From Dermanyssus gallinae (lineage: Eukaryota > Arthropoda > Arachnida > Mesostigmata > Dermanyssidae), in NCBI GenBank assembly GCA_003439945.1, contig QVRM01001256.1, positions 117,501 through 181,500 of the forward strand: a stretch of 64,000 nucleotides of DNA, given 5' to 3'. The translations under genes and the position numbers were made by a program. Shown piece by piece: positions 1 to 11,127 of the stretch. Under the pieces are notes generated by a model that worked only from the letters and a program-made list of their open reading frames with translations, was not told where the DNA came from and ran no database searches. Each line of letters starts with the position of its first letter. Position 1 is the first letter of the stretch.

Positions 1-655
1 TTTCTTTCACATTCTTTCACACTGTTTCACTCACTACATCTGTCAGTTTGTCAGTCTCCTAGGCTAGGCTAGGCTGGTGATCGTTGCTGCGATGCGGATG
101 GTGGTGGCGATGTCCTGGTCGTGATGATGGTCATGATTGTGTTGTTGCCGACATAACGTTTTACCTTCTTCCGATGGCCAGCTGAGCACAGCTCGGCAAT
201 ATACTGCGATAACTGCGCGGTGGTGGCGGCATTTCCAGGCGTGTCGAGGTGAGGCGCGAAGAATGAAGCGTCGTCGCTTCCGCGTAGTCCCCAGCCTCCC
301 CACCACTTCTGCACGAAGGTCTAGCATCACCACTAGATAAGCACTAACGTTGTTGTTGTTGCTGACCTCTAATTCGATTCCTTCGCGTATTCGCTAGAGA
401 CACGGCCTCTCTCTCGTTCGGCTTTGCCTCAAGCGAGCGTTCGATACGACGATCTCATCATCAGACGCTACGTATTTTTTGTATCCTATGAACCTATCGA
501 TACCCTATCGAGATCATCCTCATCAGTTCATTATGGTTCCTGTTCTGTCCTGCCATGTTCTGTCTTGTGGTAGTTGCTGGTTTCTAGTTGATGAATGTTG
601 TTGCTACTGGTGCCACTGATTGTGGAGCACATCAAAGAAAAAGAGTATATATGGG
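1..655. other. Unrecognised non-coding sequence
   Basis: Mixed-composition sequence with a short GTT run near 350-362. Open frames here are short, overlap each other on both strands and match no family I know. I see no gene. Confidence 0.6.
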
Positions 656-671
656 TATATATATACATATA

Positions 672-706
<35 letters not shown>
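656..706. repeat. (TA)n microsatellite
   Basis: About 50 bp of almost pure TA with one C and one TTT interruption. The Tyr/Ile-alternating peptides it appears to encode are artefacts of the repeat. Confidence 0.95.
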
Positions 707-708
<2 letters not shown>

Positions 709-782
709 GTTGCTCTTTTTACCGCTTTGTTATGGATACTATTCGTGTTTTTACTGTCGTTGTACGTTTGGTCTGTTTGAAG

Positions 783-985
783 TAGTAGTAGTAGTGTTGT
801 TGTTGTCGTCATTGTGCCGTTTCGCATTAAGAACGAGCAAGAGCAGGGCCGAGTAGTTGTTATGCAGAAGTAACAATAACAAGATCAGCAGGAGCAGCGA
901 CCGCAGCAACAATAATAATAACAACAACAACAACATTAGCAACAACAACAACATCATCAACAACAACATTAGCAACAACAGTTAT
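783..985. repeat. Compound trinucleotide repeats (AGT, TTG, then CAA/AAT/AGC)
   Basis: AGT and TTG runs at 783-812 are followed at 865-985 by interrupted CAA, AAT and AGC triplets. The triplets are related by single substitutions, as expected of ageing microsatellites. Confidence 0.9.
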
Positions 986-1986
986 TTCGTGACGGCGGCG
1001 TGGCAACTCAGGCCGGCCGCACTTGCTGTCGTTAGTAGCGTTTCAGGAGCTCTGCTAAAGCCGACGACTTTGTGTTTTCCGGAGTCGCGACGTGGCGAGG
1101 GGGTCAGCGGTCGAGGGGCGGTCGGGGGGGAAGTCTTCCCCGGCGACCGGCCGGCCCAACAACGAACCTCCGCGCGCGGCCTCATCCACTGTGAACGCCC
1201 CCAGCCACTGTGAGCGCCCCGAGCCAGGTCTGTGCCCGACCCAGGTCCGGCGACGACTGATTGCATGACGCGGCTGCCTAGGGCAGACGGGGCAAGGCGA
1301 GGCGGGTGCTACGGTGTCCATCCCCCCTTGGCACGGGGGGTTGAGGAGAAGATGATGGGGGAAGGGGGAGAGAGGGGACAAGATGATGGGGGAAGGGGGT
1401 GGCTGTGCGCCAGTCCGCAGCGTCATGTGACGAGCAAGTTTTGCAAACTTTTCTCATTAGGCCAACGCAAAGACCAGCTAAACAAGCCTCGACAAGCGGA
1501 AGTATGAGAAGAGCGTGGTGAGAAGAGAGAGAGAGAGTGTGTGTGTGAAAGTTAGAGTATAGCATAAAGAGAGACAGACAGGGCGAGAGAGGAGGGGGGA
1601 GAGAAGGCGGATAAATAATCGTTTGGAAGCCGAGAAGCAGGAGGCGGGGAGACACACAGGAAAACAGGTGACGCAGGAAACCGCCACCACCACGACCACC
1701 GTTTACATCGTTCGTGCCCTTGCTGTCGTCCTAATGGCTTATAGTAAGTAGCATTGCTTCCTATGGTGGTACCTCCTTGATTTGTGTTGATCAAGGATAC
1801 TATGCTGTGGATGTCGATGGCCGATAATGGGCTGGTTGGCCATGTTGCCTCTGATTGCCTAGGGAAGTTGAAGAGCGGTGATGATGCGGCCTTCAAGATA
1901 ACGCTGGTGGAGGTGGAATGGTGGAGTGACAACGTTGTCTATCCGACTGGTCGAACTGGCCGACGAATGCAATGTATCGGGGCAAA
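986..1986. other. GC-richer unique stretch with a purine-rich block
   Basis: Between 1000 and 1430 the sequence is GC-rich with G runs. From about 1500 to 1625 the plus strand is GA-rich with a short GT run. Overlapping frames on both strands carry no recognisable domain. No gene is supported. Confidence 0.55.
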
Positions 1987-1988
1987 AC

Positions 1989-2130
1989 ATCAACAACCAC
2001 AACAACAACGACAACAACAAAAAAATCCATTAACAACAACGACAACAAAAAAACAACAACGACAACAACAACCACACCGCCACTACCAACACAAAGATTG
2101 ACAACAATAGCAACAACAACAACAACAACA
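1989..2130. repeat. (CAA)n microsatellite, interrupted
   Basis: CAA triplets with GAC and poly-A interruptions occupy about 140 bp. Confidence 0.95.
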
Positions 2131-2326
2131 GTAAAGGCGAGGATTGTCATTTTATTCCGATTTTCGTCCCGCTCGCACACATACACACATTCAGGCAATA
2201 CACAGTTCGACCCGCAAGCATGCACAAACAGCCATTTACATCGAAAGTGCTGGAGATAATGCCAACTGCCGCAGAGGCAGCAATAACAGTCGACTTGGTG
2301 ACACCATTATGAGTTACCTTTATCAA

Positions 2327-2506
2327 TGTTGTTGTTGTTGTTGTTGTTGTTTTTCTTGTATTTATTTTGTCGTTGTTTAATTCTCCCTTCTCCCTCGTTA
2401 CGTTGTTGTTAGCGTGAATTTTGCTGATATTGTTGTTGTCGTCGTTGCTGTTGTGGTTGTTGCTTTTGTTGCCGTTACTATTATTATTTTGTTTAACACT
2501 GTTTAC

Positions 2507-2565
<59 letters not shown>

Positions 2566-2578
2566 TATGCATATATAT
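2327..2578. repeat. (TTG)n followed by (TA)n microsatellites
   Basis: Pure TTG runs from 2327 to 2351. Degenerate TTG/GTC/GCT triplets follow to about 2480, then about 65 bp of TA from 2511 to 2578, and a short GA run. Confidence 0.95.
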
Positions 2579-2604
2579 TGAGAGAGAGAGGGTGGGGGGA
2601 ACGA

Positions 2605-2790
2605 GAGCATTGGCTTAGTGGTCAAACTATTGCCTCACATTTAGGAGGTCGTGAGTTCAAGTCTAAGGTCGGTTACTCTTAGTTGGTTTGCATGTCGTCC
2701 AATGTAAATAATATAAACGCTAAACAGACCTAAATCAACAGTCACCCCAAAAAGTAAAACAACAACAAACAGCGGATAGTAAAAATACGT
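2605..2790 (+). repeat. tRNA-like SINE or tRNA relic (family 2)
   Basis: The start reads GCATTGGCTTAGTGGTCAA, which fits a Pol III A box (TGGCTTAGTGG). GAGTTCAAGTCT lies about 40 bp later, close to a B box. The spacing is that of a tRNA head. The sequence continues for over 100 bp into an unrelated AT-rich body ending in CAA triplets, as in a tRNA-derived SINE. I could not pair a convincing acceptor stem, so it is not called a functional tRNA. No second copy was found in the window. Confidence 0.5.
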
Positions 2791-4563
2791 TAAAATAGAG
2801 AATGCCTAGGACCCCCTTCCCTCCATTATTGCTTTTAAAGCGTGTATATATGTATATAAAAGAAAGTTTCAGCTAACCATCGTAGCTATGAGTTTATGCA
2901 GGTATGCGCGTACGCAGATACGTGCCTCGCATAGAGTTTCACCCTGCCACCGTCGTAAACGCGGCCAAACTGTTAATGCTCCTAGAGAGAACTCGCACGG
3001 GCATCATTCCCTCAACCTGCACGACTGAGTGGAACGCTTAGTCGTACGCTATTCTTATGGTTACCAATACCTAGTTTCCTTTTGTGGAAGGACGCAAAGT
3101 GCACCCTCCTCCATAGAAAAATGCATACAAGTACACGATTACCCATCTAGCCTTTGTGTGCGTATGCCTTCAAAATAACGCTACCTACAGAAGTACACAT
3201 ACGCCAAGCCCTTCGTAAGGATATGGTTTCGTTCTCCCCACAATACAAGAATGCCGAAATATTCCCGCACACATAACCCTTCGTCGTTGTCCCCCAAGGG
3301 CGAGCTACATTCTACCAGCTCTGACAAACTTCGTTTCGCACTAAGTCCATATGGACGAGCAAGCACATAAAAGATCAAAACCACGTAAGGTGTAGACACC
3401 TCCTTTGGTCTATGAACGACTCCGCGCCTGGAACAAATACTTCGTGCTGCTTTGTCCGATGCTTTCCTCGGAAACTTTGGTGAAAATGGGGCCTTTATGA
3501 AACCGGTAATAGGAAATCTTCTGACAGTTTTCCTCTGCAGTCTTTTGACAGCCACGCAGTAAAACCCTTTCTAGTAGTGAAATATGTATCAAACTGTCTG
3601 TAATTCCAAACGCTCATCTTCATATGTTGACCGACCGTCGAAAGTTCACCAAAGTGAGATTTCTCGTTTCGATTTCAAGACTCTAACATTAACGGTAAAT
3701 TCGAGGACAGCTTCACATACATTTTGCTTCACGTGTGTGTTGTCAGATAAAAGGTGGCGAGCTAAAAGTTTAAAACAGATGAAATAAATCCTTTCAAGTG
3801 AACTTTAGCAACAGCTGTAAAGAGGCAGTTCGGTAGGATGACGCCCACAAGCGGTCTAGTCATCCAACCAGACCAAGCCTTCATCTCCCGTTCTCCCTCA
3901 ACTCCTGTGAGGTTGGTTAGTAAACCATGTACCTTTCACACGCCTGTCTCGACACGCCCTATCGCCCTTTCTCCGAACCGATGCAATTTTAACCTGCAAA
4001 TTTATTGTCACACTTGCAAACGCTTCAAGTTCAAAATCACTTCCTTTTATGCCACAAGAGTATAGCTACAGTTAGCTATTCGTCGGCAAGTTGCCAATAG
4101 CCTCGGGCTGAAAAACAGCAAAATCGCCAACTGGTCCAATTCGGTAGCACTGACAACGACAAAAATAGATCAGAAGCATCACACCACGTCGGTGCAATCG
4201 TTGCGAGTGAGTACACAGGAATGCAATGGCTGACCACACATAATCAATGACCACACCACCACCACCACAATAAGCCAAATAGAGCAAGAAACCGCCATGG
4301 ACAAACACTAAGGTTGTCTGAGAGGGCTGAGGCTGTTGTAGACCTGTCCCCGACCGGACAAGGGTACGTGCATACAGACGTATTCAGGAGACATAAACTT
4401 GCCCCCCCCACGCGACAGCTATTTTCAGCTTCGACCGGCAGACCCCTAGAGATTTCGTAGGGACGAAGAAAACAGCTTACAGCTTTTAGCTGACTACAGA
4501 TTCTCGTATCTATTGTTTTGTTGCCTTTGTCGTCGTTGCCACTATTCTGTAGCATTGTTTCCA
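2791..4563. other. Unique sequence without a recognised gene
   Basis: The longest open stretch is a 124-codon frame on the minus strand (3181-3555). It has no motif I recognise and is overlapped by other frames. The region has no transposon signature I can read. Confidence 0.5.
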
Positions 4564-4616
4564 TTGTTGTTGTTTTTTGTTGTTGCTGTTACTGTTGTTG
4601 TTGTTGTTGTTGTTTT
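4564..4616. repeat. (TTG)n microsatellite
   Basis: TTG repeats with GCT and ACT interruptions. Confidence 0.95.
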
Positions 4617-4814
4617 CGACACAGCCGAGTTGACAACGAACACCGTGAGTGTTTGCCTATTCATTCGCTGTGCGCCAATGCTCTTCCAGCTATAGGAATT
4701 CCTCCATGTTGGCCTCCCAGTTGTCCGTCCGCAACTAAAGACAACGCCGTGAAAAATACCGTCCTCAAGTATCTACTACACTACGTGCCAAAACTAAGTT
4801 TCGGTAGCAGTGTA

Positions 4815-4823
4815 ATAGTAGCA

Positions 4824-4856
<33 letters not shown>

Positions 4857-4860
4857 ATAA
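4815..4860. repeat. (AGT)n microsatellite
   Basis: About 45 bp of AGT triplets, nearly pure from 4830 to 4855. Confidence 0.95.
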
Positions 4861-5219
4861 AAATAAGCTTAGTCACAAGGCGGCCTTTGGCTCTGCAGAG
4901 CAGACGCGTCAGGGAAAAGCCCTCGCTTCGCCGGCCGAGATGAATGTTTCCTTGAATTCTTAGACGTCGCTTCAAGCGAAAATCCAGACATGCACACGTA
5001 CAGAAGTGTAGCGGACGGACGGGCAAACATTCCAGCGAGTTATGGTACCGCTTCTCCTGCGGAAGCTATCGCGTACAGTCAGTCAGGATTAGACACTGTA
5101 TTACAGACCTACACGCAGGCATACTTTTATTCTTTTATGTCTAACTCCAAAGTTTATCACATACACAGAAGCATAAACTATACGCACCAATATATATATG
5201 TATAATTTTTTTCTAACGG

Positions 5220-5427
5220 TAGTCCTATTCAGACAGTCGAGCCCGGTGGCGTCGTGTATTCACCTGCGCCTCGCGGCCGGAGGAGACACATAGGTGCGCG
5301 GGTTCGTTGCACATTTATATATATATGGGAGTCCGTCTATGAAGCAATTCGAAAAGCAGTCCCGTAGTCGTTAAATCTTAGCTGAGGGTATGCCCGAAAA
5401 ATTTAAGTTATAGTCCTATTCAGATAG
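5220..5427 (+). repeat. tRNA-derived SINE, family 1, with target-site duplications
   Basis: The insert (5237-5410, 174 bp) begins TCGAGCCCGGTGGCGT and carries an eroded A box. A B-box relic (GCGGGTTCG) and a tRNA-unrelated body ending near GCCCGAAAAA follow. It is flanked by 17 bp direct repeats, TAGTCCTATTCAGACAG at 5220-5236 and the same with one change at 5411-5427, which are target-site duplications. The same element occurs in full on the minus strand near 23.7 kb and as partial copies near 44.65 and 63.2 kb. SINEs encode no protein and are moved by a LINE reverse transcriptase. Which LINE serves this family is not visible. Confidence 0.88.
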
Positions 5428-5548
5428 CAAATGTATTTAAATTCCTTTATTCATCGTGAAGTTTACAATTTTAAAATTAACTTACTCCAAAGTTTAACAA
5501 TTCTTGGCGATTGAGGGTCTTTTACAGAAAAGGCTATCGTCGCCCGTG

Positions 5549-5556
5549 TCTGAACG

Positions 5557-5590
<34 letters not shown>

Positions 5591-5598
5591 CGTTCAGA
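5549..5598. repeat. 50 bp perfect palindrome with a TA core
   Basis: TCTGAACGC and its exact reverse complement GCGTTCAGA flank a (TA)n core of about 32 bp. The whole stretch is self-complementary and could extrude as a cruciform. Confidence 0.9.
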
Positions 5599-5747
5599 TC
5601 TCTTCAAACCCGCCGCAAAAAACGACTTTATCCTACTTTATCAAACGAAGCTCATTCAAATGAGTCCGCACGAGTGTGTCCGCCTGCTCGAAGTTACGTG
5701 AAGTTGATAGCATGCATCTCTTCTCGCGCTGACGAAGCCATCGTCGT

Positions 5748-6660
5748 TTGGTGCACCTAACAACGGGTGCAGTAGGAGCCAAAGAGCTAGTTGTAAGGTT
5801 TGGCGACCCAAGCGACGTCCTACCGTGCGCGTGGTCGAGGGAGTCGCCCGAACACGGGGCTCCGGCCCAGATCGAGGCTAACCGGAGGCGTCTGCTCCTC
5901 CGGGCTCAACGGGTCAAAGCCGTTAGAGTGATCATAGCGTACCGCACGGTGAGAACAGCGGCGACACTTACTTACCCCCGGGGGTCTAAAGGCGAAAGTG
6001 CGCCGCCGGCTGCGCGAAGACCCTACACTCAAGAAGGGACACGAATGGCAGCGTAGCTTCACCCTATAGCAGGAGGAGGAGTAGGACGGCCTGGAAGAGG
6101 GTACTTCAGCCGTTAGTCTCCGGCAGGAAACTTATAGTCCCAGGCTGTAAACTTATAGTCTCCGGAAACTTAAGCTATATCGGCCCGGGGGAGAACTAAC
6201 TTTTTTAAAGCATCCAGGTCCTGACGGGTCACGGGGTCTTCCAACCCTACCTGTTCGGCATCGCGAAAACTCCTCGCCCCGGCCCGCGTAATGTCCCTTG
6301 TGGCGATGATCTCCTAAGACATCCTAGAATACGCAGATTCTGAGGTGTCGTAAGTGTGTCGCTGTACCCCAGTAGCAAAAAGTAGCAACGACAATTTTTA
6401 TAGAAACATATTAACGTTCAAATCTGTGGCAACATTCGCTATACTATGCGTACCCCCAGACCGCCGGGAAGAAGAAGCTGTCTTATAGTCTAGCAGTCTA
6501 GTACAAGCTATGAGTAGACTCTCATCTCCCCTTCGTCCCGATTGTTTGAAGTACTCGCACAGGCAGTTTCCGATAGGTGGGAGGATAGGGACCCGAATGG
6601 TGTTTAGTGGGTTGGAGTCCCACGTTTGCAGGCGAGTCTCTCGCAGTCTCTAGGTCTGTG
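5748..6660 (+). pseudogene. R1-like non-LTR retrotransposon remnant (RT tail and 3' UTR)
   Basis: Two pieces of the C-terminal part of an R1-group reverse transcriptase are readable. At about 5880-5975 the peptide contains LLLRAQRV and AYRTVRTAA, the conserved region after the RT where R1 proteins have AYRTVST. At 6221-6275 it reads LTGHGVFQPYLFGI, the motif just before the terminal CCHC finger. The finger itself is decayed, keeping one Cys and GDD. Stops and frame changes separate the pieces. From about 6535 to 6623 lies a 3' untranslated segment shared with the copy near 55.4 kb, including 21 identical bases at 6603-6623. No intact enzyme is possible. The exact 5' limit is uncertain. Confidence 0.8.
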
Positions 6661-7662
6661 TGTGCAAACCGCATTTTTCTATTAGTCATTGGTCCAACGA
6701 CTGAAACACTGGCTCAGCAGTGTTGATTTCCATACAAGCTCAGCTTTGAGGACGAACTCAGTTCGACGTTTCCGTGGATTCAAAGCTCGGAAATAAATCG
6801 TCCTATAGCGGGACGCAGAGAGAGAGAGAGCGAGAGCGGAAGGGCGAAAGAGAGACGACCCGAAGCAGACAGCCCGTTGGAGACAGATGTTAATGGTGAC
6901 AACTAAAACAGCTAAGCTTGTGCTCGAGTTGTCGCCTCCTTGCGGGACTACACCAATTTCGCAACCCCCATCATCGTAATTATAAATACCATCATCAACA
7001 CCACCACCACCACCTAAAAATCATCATCGTCATCAGAGTTGATCGTGGTTAATACCGCGCATCGTGTAGGTCAGCGGCATGTGCAAACTAATTAGACAGG
7101 CAGTAATAGATAGCCAGTAGTAGATGTTGTTGTAGTTCTCGCGCTAGTAGTAGTAGTAGTGGTAGTAGAAATAGTAGTAATCGTTGTGATGATGGCGCCG
7201 TATCAGAAACTGGCATATTTGTCGGCAATGGTCAAAATTGAGTTCCAGTGGTCTAGATGGATAGCGGTAGCGGTCAAGGTGGCAAGCCTTTATTTGGAAT
7301 GCGCCAACTATCCGCTGGTGTCTACCGTTGGTGTGCACCGTCATCCACGTCAATAAGTGGTGTGCACGTAGAGTGCGTGCGTGCACGCGTGCACTGTGCT
7401 GGCGAATTCTCGGTCGAATGTTGCAAATCTCCTGTAGAATCTCCGGGCCGGTCCGGTCCCGCCCGATCCTCCTCTGTGATACACTTCCATGATAGCAGCA
7501 GCACCAGCCGCTGCACCACCCGTCGACACTAATCTAGTCGCTATGCGTATGCATGAAACACCTGAGACAGGTTGACTCCTCCTAGCTCCTCATAGCTCGT
7601 CCAGCGTGGAGGATGCAGATGCTCATGTCAGACAGACAGAGAGACAAATAACTAACGTAAAC

Positions 7663-7694
<32 letters not shown>

Positions 7695-7819
7695 CACGCA
7701 CTATGCACTACATTGACTATAATGAACACATGGACACACACAGTTTATTACGCCAGACGCGTGAACGTCACATTGCCTTCTGTCAAGCCCAACGCATACT
7801 CAAAACCCGCACAAATATA

Positions 7820-7854
<35 letters not shown>

Positions 7855-8371
7855 AGTGAGAGGGACGAAGCTATAGCAAATAGTAGTCTTCTACCATCCA
7901 AAAATACGAACAACTCGGTTTTTGATTATGCCTAGGCTCAAGGGGCTGAAAGGTTTCCGGCTAACGGCGGTGTGAGTGAAACCAATTCAGGGTGTGTGTG
8001 CGTGAGTGGATGTTGCGAATGTGTATACTAACATATGTACGACGTTAAATTGCTCGAGTTGGTCTCGTGCCAAATTACAGTTCACACTCACTCACCTTTG
8101 ACAGGTGGCCAACATTACCAATTTCAAGTTTACTCAAAAGCAACTCATTTTCTACAGCATTATGTCGCGTATATAGTTCGTTGCGACAGCCCGTTGGAAG
8201 CCCGTGTATGCAGAAACATATAACAAGTCCGAAATCCGCAAAGAAAAACAATTTACACGCATATTTACGCATAATGTGCGTACACACATGCGTACCGATA
8301 GTATTGACAATTCTGCGAATTCGGATCAGCCGCGAACGAATCACACAAATATCAAGCCACTTTGCAGTGGG
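6661..8371. other. Non-coding stretch with short microsatellites
   Basis: It contains a GA run (6820-6855), CAT/CAC triplets (6990-7040), AGT triplets (7145-7180), CA plus TA (7663-7698) and (TA)n (7821-7851). Frames in 7257-7532 and 8035-8405 overlap on both strands and match nothing I know. Confidence 0.6.
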
Positions 8372-8959
8372 CAATCACAGCAGTTATTTTTTTTTTTTTT
8401 TGTGAGGTTGGGGAAAAATGCTTTATGCACACCCAGCGCAGTTATCACTGTCCGGGCGTGTAGAAGCGCGTAGGTAGTGTGGGACTCCCCGGTGGCATGG
8501 GGTTACCCACTAAAAAACCCTAGTCCTCACATTTACCCCCCCAGGGTTCGGTACTGTTTGCCAGTTCATCAAGGCCCTGGGGGGGGAGTCGTCCGCTCTA
8601 CATCTACGACATGGCCTCCAAGGCCTGTAAGGACGTCTCACAATCTCTTCTAGCGAGTGAAGCGCGTCTTTCTTTCTCTAGGCAGGTTTTTTCTCTGATG
8701 ATCCGGTCGAGGTATGACGCTCCTTCTCTCCATGATTGGCCTGACGTCAACATCGATGTTATGATCGTTTTAGTGTCAGCTCCAGCTAGTACATATTTGG
8801 AGGTCTGCCTGAGGTTCGAGAGCCTTGGGCATCCTGCGACCGTGTGGTCCACGTCGTCAGGTTCCCCAGTTGTGCACAAAACACAGATGTCTGAGTGAGA
8901 CTTGCCTATTCTCATCATGTACGTTTGGAACTGGCCGTGTCCCAATCACAGCAGTTATT
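8372..8959 (-). mobile_element. 5'-truncated R1-like retrotransposon insertion with poly-A and TSD
   Basis: The insert occupies about 8388-8942 in minus orientation. CAATCACAGCAGTTAT occurs at 8372-8387 and again at 8943-8958, a perfect 16-17 bp target-site duplication. On the plus strand the left copy runs directly into about 14 T residues, which is the poly-A tail of the minus-strand element. The 5' end is cut inside the coding region, just before the GHG motif, which is the usual result of incomplete target-primed reverse transcription. The 3' UTR carries TTTTTTAGTGGGT followed by AGTCCCAC, the same signature as the other two R1-like tails in the window. The intact duplication suggests a fairly recent event. 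Confidence 0.92.
8604..8942 (-). CDS. C-terminal tail of R1-like retrotransposon protein (partial)
   Basis: A continuous frame of about 113 codons opens GHGQFQTYMMRIGKSHSD and runs into CVLCTTGEPDDVDHTVAGC. This is the terminal Cys-His finger (C-x2-C-x9-H-x4-C) found after the reverse transcriptase in R1 and related elements, where it is thought to bind nucleic acid. A basic helical tail follows and ends at a stop. There is no start codon of its own: the frame begins at the truncation point, and the apparent upstream codon comes from the flanking target site. It lacks the RT and endonuclease domains and cannot act alone. Confidence 0.9.
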   Translation of the reverse strand, partial: GHGQFQTYMMRIGKSHSDICVLCTTGEPDDVDHTVAGCPRLSNLRQTSKYVLAGADTKTIITSMLTSGQSWREGASYLDRIIREKTCLEKERRASLARRDCETSLQALEAMS

Positions 8960-9419
8960 GCCGCCCCCGAACGGCCCGAACTTTCTCCTAGCGAGGCGGA
9001 ATAGCATAGGTACGATGGGATTTGCTCGTGCAAAGTTCGTGATGGGCCAGTCGAATCGACGACGAAAGAAAAGGACGAGAGGCATAGAGACATACAGGCA
9101 GAAGGGATGACGGCGTCACAGTTGTCGACTGACTAACTAACAATAGCACGGTTCTGCTTCGCGTTCGTTCCGAGAGAAAGAGTTCGAGCTTCGAGACAAG
9201 CAAGCTTGTCGTTGTTTACATCCAACTCGAACGATACGAAGGATTCTCGAACCCAACCAGCTGTGAGTTTGTAAGTTGAGGTTGACTATTTCTTCGCCTG
9301 GCTGGCTGGACACACTTTATTTCAGCTCTCGCCATGCCTGTGTGTGTGTGTGCACAGTTTCGTGCAGCTGGATAGACATACATCGAAAAGTTGTGCCAGG
9401 CTAGCTGCAAAACCAACGA
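8960..9419. other. Unrecognised non-coding sequence
   Basis: Mixed composition with no repeat beyond short GT runs. No domain is readable in any frame. Confidence 0.55.
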
Positions 9420-9488
9420 CAGCAACAACAACAAGCAACAATAGCAACAACAACAACAACAACAATAGCAACAGCAACAACAACAACG
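9420..9488. repeat. (CAA)n microsatellite
   Basis: CAA triplets interrupted by AGC and ATAG. Confidence 0.95.
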
Positions 9489-11127
9489 CAGGCAGGTAGC
9501 AACCACAGCAGCGTCTGACAGGTGATTTCATAGACCTAACAAGCAATTGCTATCGCTGCCGTCTCTTTTGCTACCCCAATGATTGAGATGGAATGATTTA
9601 GCTAATCAGTTCGGTCTGCCATTTGGCGCACAAAATCAAACGCTGCCACTTGTGCTTTGTTTCTACTAAGGCATTTTTCTACTAAATTGCTTTCTAGAGG
9701 CCGATCCTCATCATCATCATTATCCCCCAACAACTAGATCAGCGCCATTTGTAGAGACAGAGAGAGATAGAGATAAACCTAAATAACCACGCGGTCCACA
9801 GAGCTGCCAATATCTCCGACGATCTCGAAGTAGGGCCACCCACACATGTTCAAACTCGGGGCTGGCGGGGCTGACGGGAGCGGGTGAGGTTTGAGGTTTT
9901 CAGTGTGTGTGTGAAAGTCCCACACTAGATGCTGTTGGTTGTCACTACTGATAGTGCATTAGCATTTCCAAATGTCCTAAAAAAGCTGCCTATATATTAT
10001 GTTATGCCAACACTTCGACAATCATTGTCGAGACGATTGCAACATCTATGAATTCATTAGAGACGAAAAAAGAGAGGACTCTACGCCGTCATCAAGCCGC
10101 ACCGGCTCTCTCGACAGCTACGCTGCTGAGTAAAGCGATGCGGCGGAACCCTGTCGAGAGAGCAAAGTTTCGTCATTATGTCACTCTACTTGTCTACTAG
10201 GTTGTAATGAATTGACTTATTCAAATTGTACGTACTGTGCTCATCACACTGTCGAACGATGGTTACCTGGCGTAATCATCATCATCATCATCCCCCGTTG
10301 AAGCATCTGGATTTTGGCACCACCATCATCATCAGTGTTATTGTCACCGTCACCATCACCATCATCATCAGTTCGACGAGTTTTCAAAAGTTTTGCAAGC
10401 AGCTGTCAGCTGCGATCGATGGCTGATCGCCTGCTTTGTGTGGCTGTGGTTGTAGGAGCCTTCTTCATGTGTGTCCATTCATTGGAATGCAATGCAATCT
10501 AGCCTTAGTTTTGTTCTTGCTTTGGCCATATCATGACTCTTTGTCGTCGTCGTCGTCGTCGTCATCGACACCGACACCCTCTGTCAGTCCTCCTCTGTCA
10601 AAAATGAAGGAACGAGAACGCTCCAGAACTCTCAAGGTTTGTCGTCGTCGTCGTATTCAAATTTGCAGCTGCCGCAACCCGGGCCGTCATTCGGGCCGCA
10701 GGCCCCCTGCGCACATCGAACAAACCTTACTCCGGCAAACTGACAACAAAGGGTGCAAGAAAGAGAGAGAGAGAAAGACGTAAGCAGAAACCTTCTGCGG
10801 TGATGGTGGTGGCTGCCCTTACTGCTCCTATGGGGTTACTGCTCACGGTGTGTCGATTGTTCAATCGCTCACGTAGAGTCCAATTTTACTTCTCGGGGCT
10901 AGTGGCATGCATGCTTTAATTGAGTCTCGTCGTACAGCCGCCCGGCGAATGTTTGACGTTTGAGGACGACCGCATCATCTTTTGACCTCCTTTCGACTTC
11001 AAGGCGGACGGGCGGGCGGGACATCTTCTCCGCCGCTCCATGTATGCGTGTCTGTGTGCACCAGACAGAGTACATATACTTCGTTTGAGTGCGTGCTAAG
11101 ATGATGGATGGTGGCAATGTTGATACC
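9489..11127. other. Non-coding stretch with CAT and CGT triplets
   Basis: Short CAT runs occur near 10276-10295 and 10321-10372, and CGT near 10542-10563. The remaining sequence shows no coding signature that I can support. Confidence 0.6.

Noticed and set aside
865..985. CRISPR-like or minisatellite array
   Set aside because: Units are triplets without spacers. It is an ordinary degenerate microsatellite, as are all similar arrays here.
3181..3555. 124-codon minus-strand frame
   Set aside because: No motif, and no regulatory or splice context could be supported.
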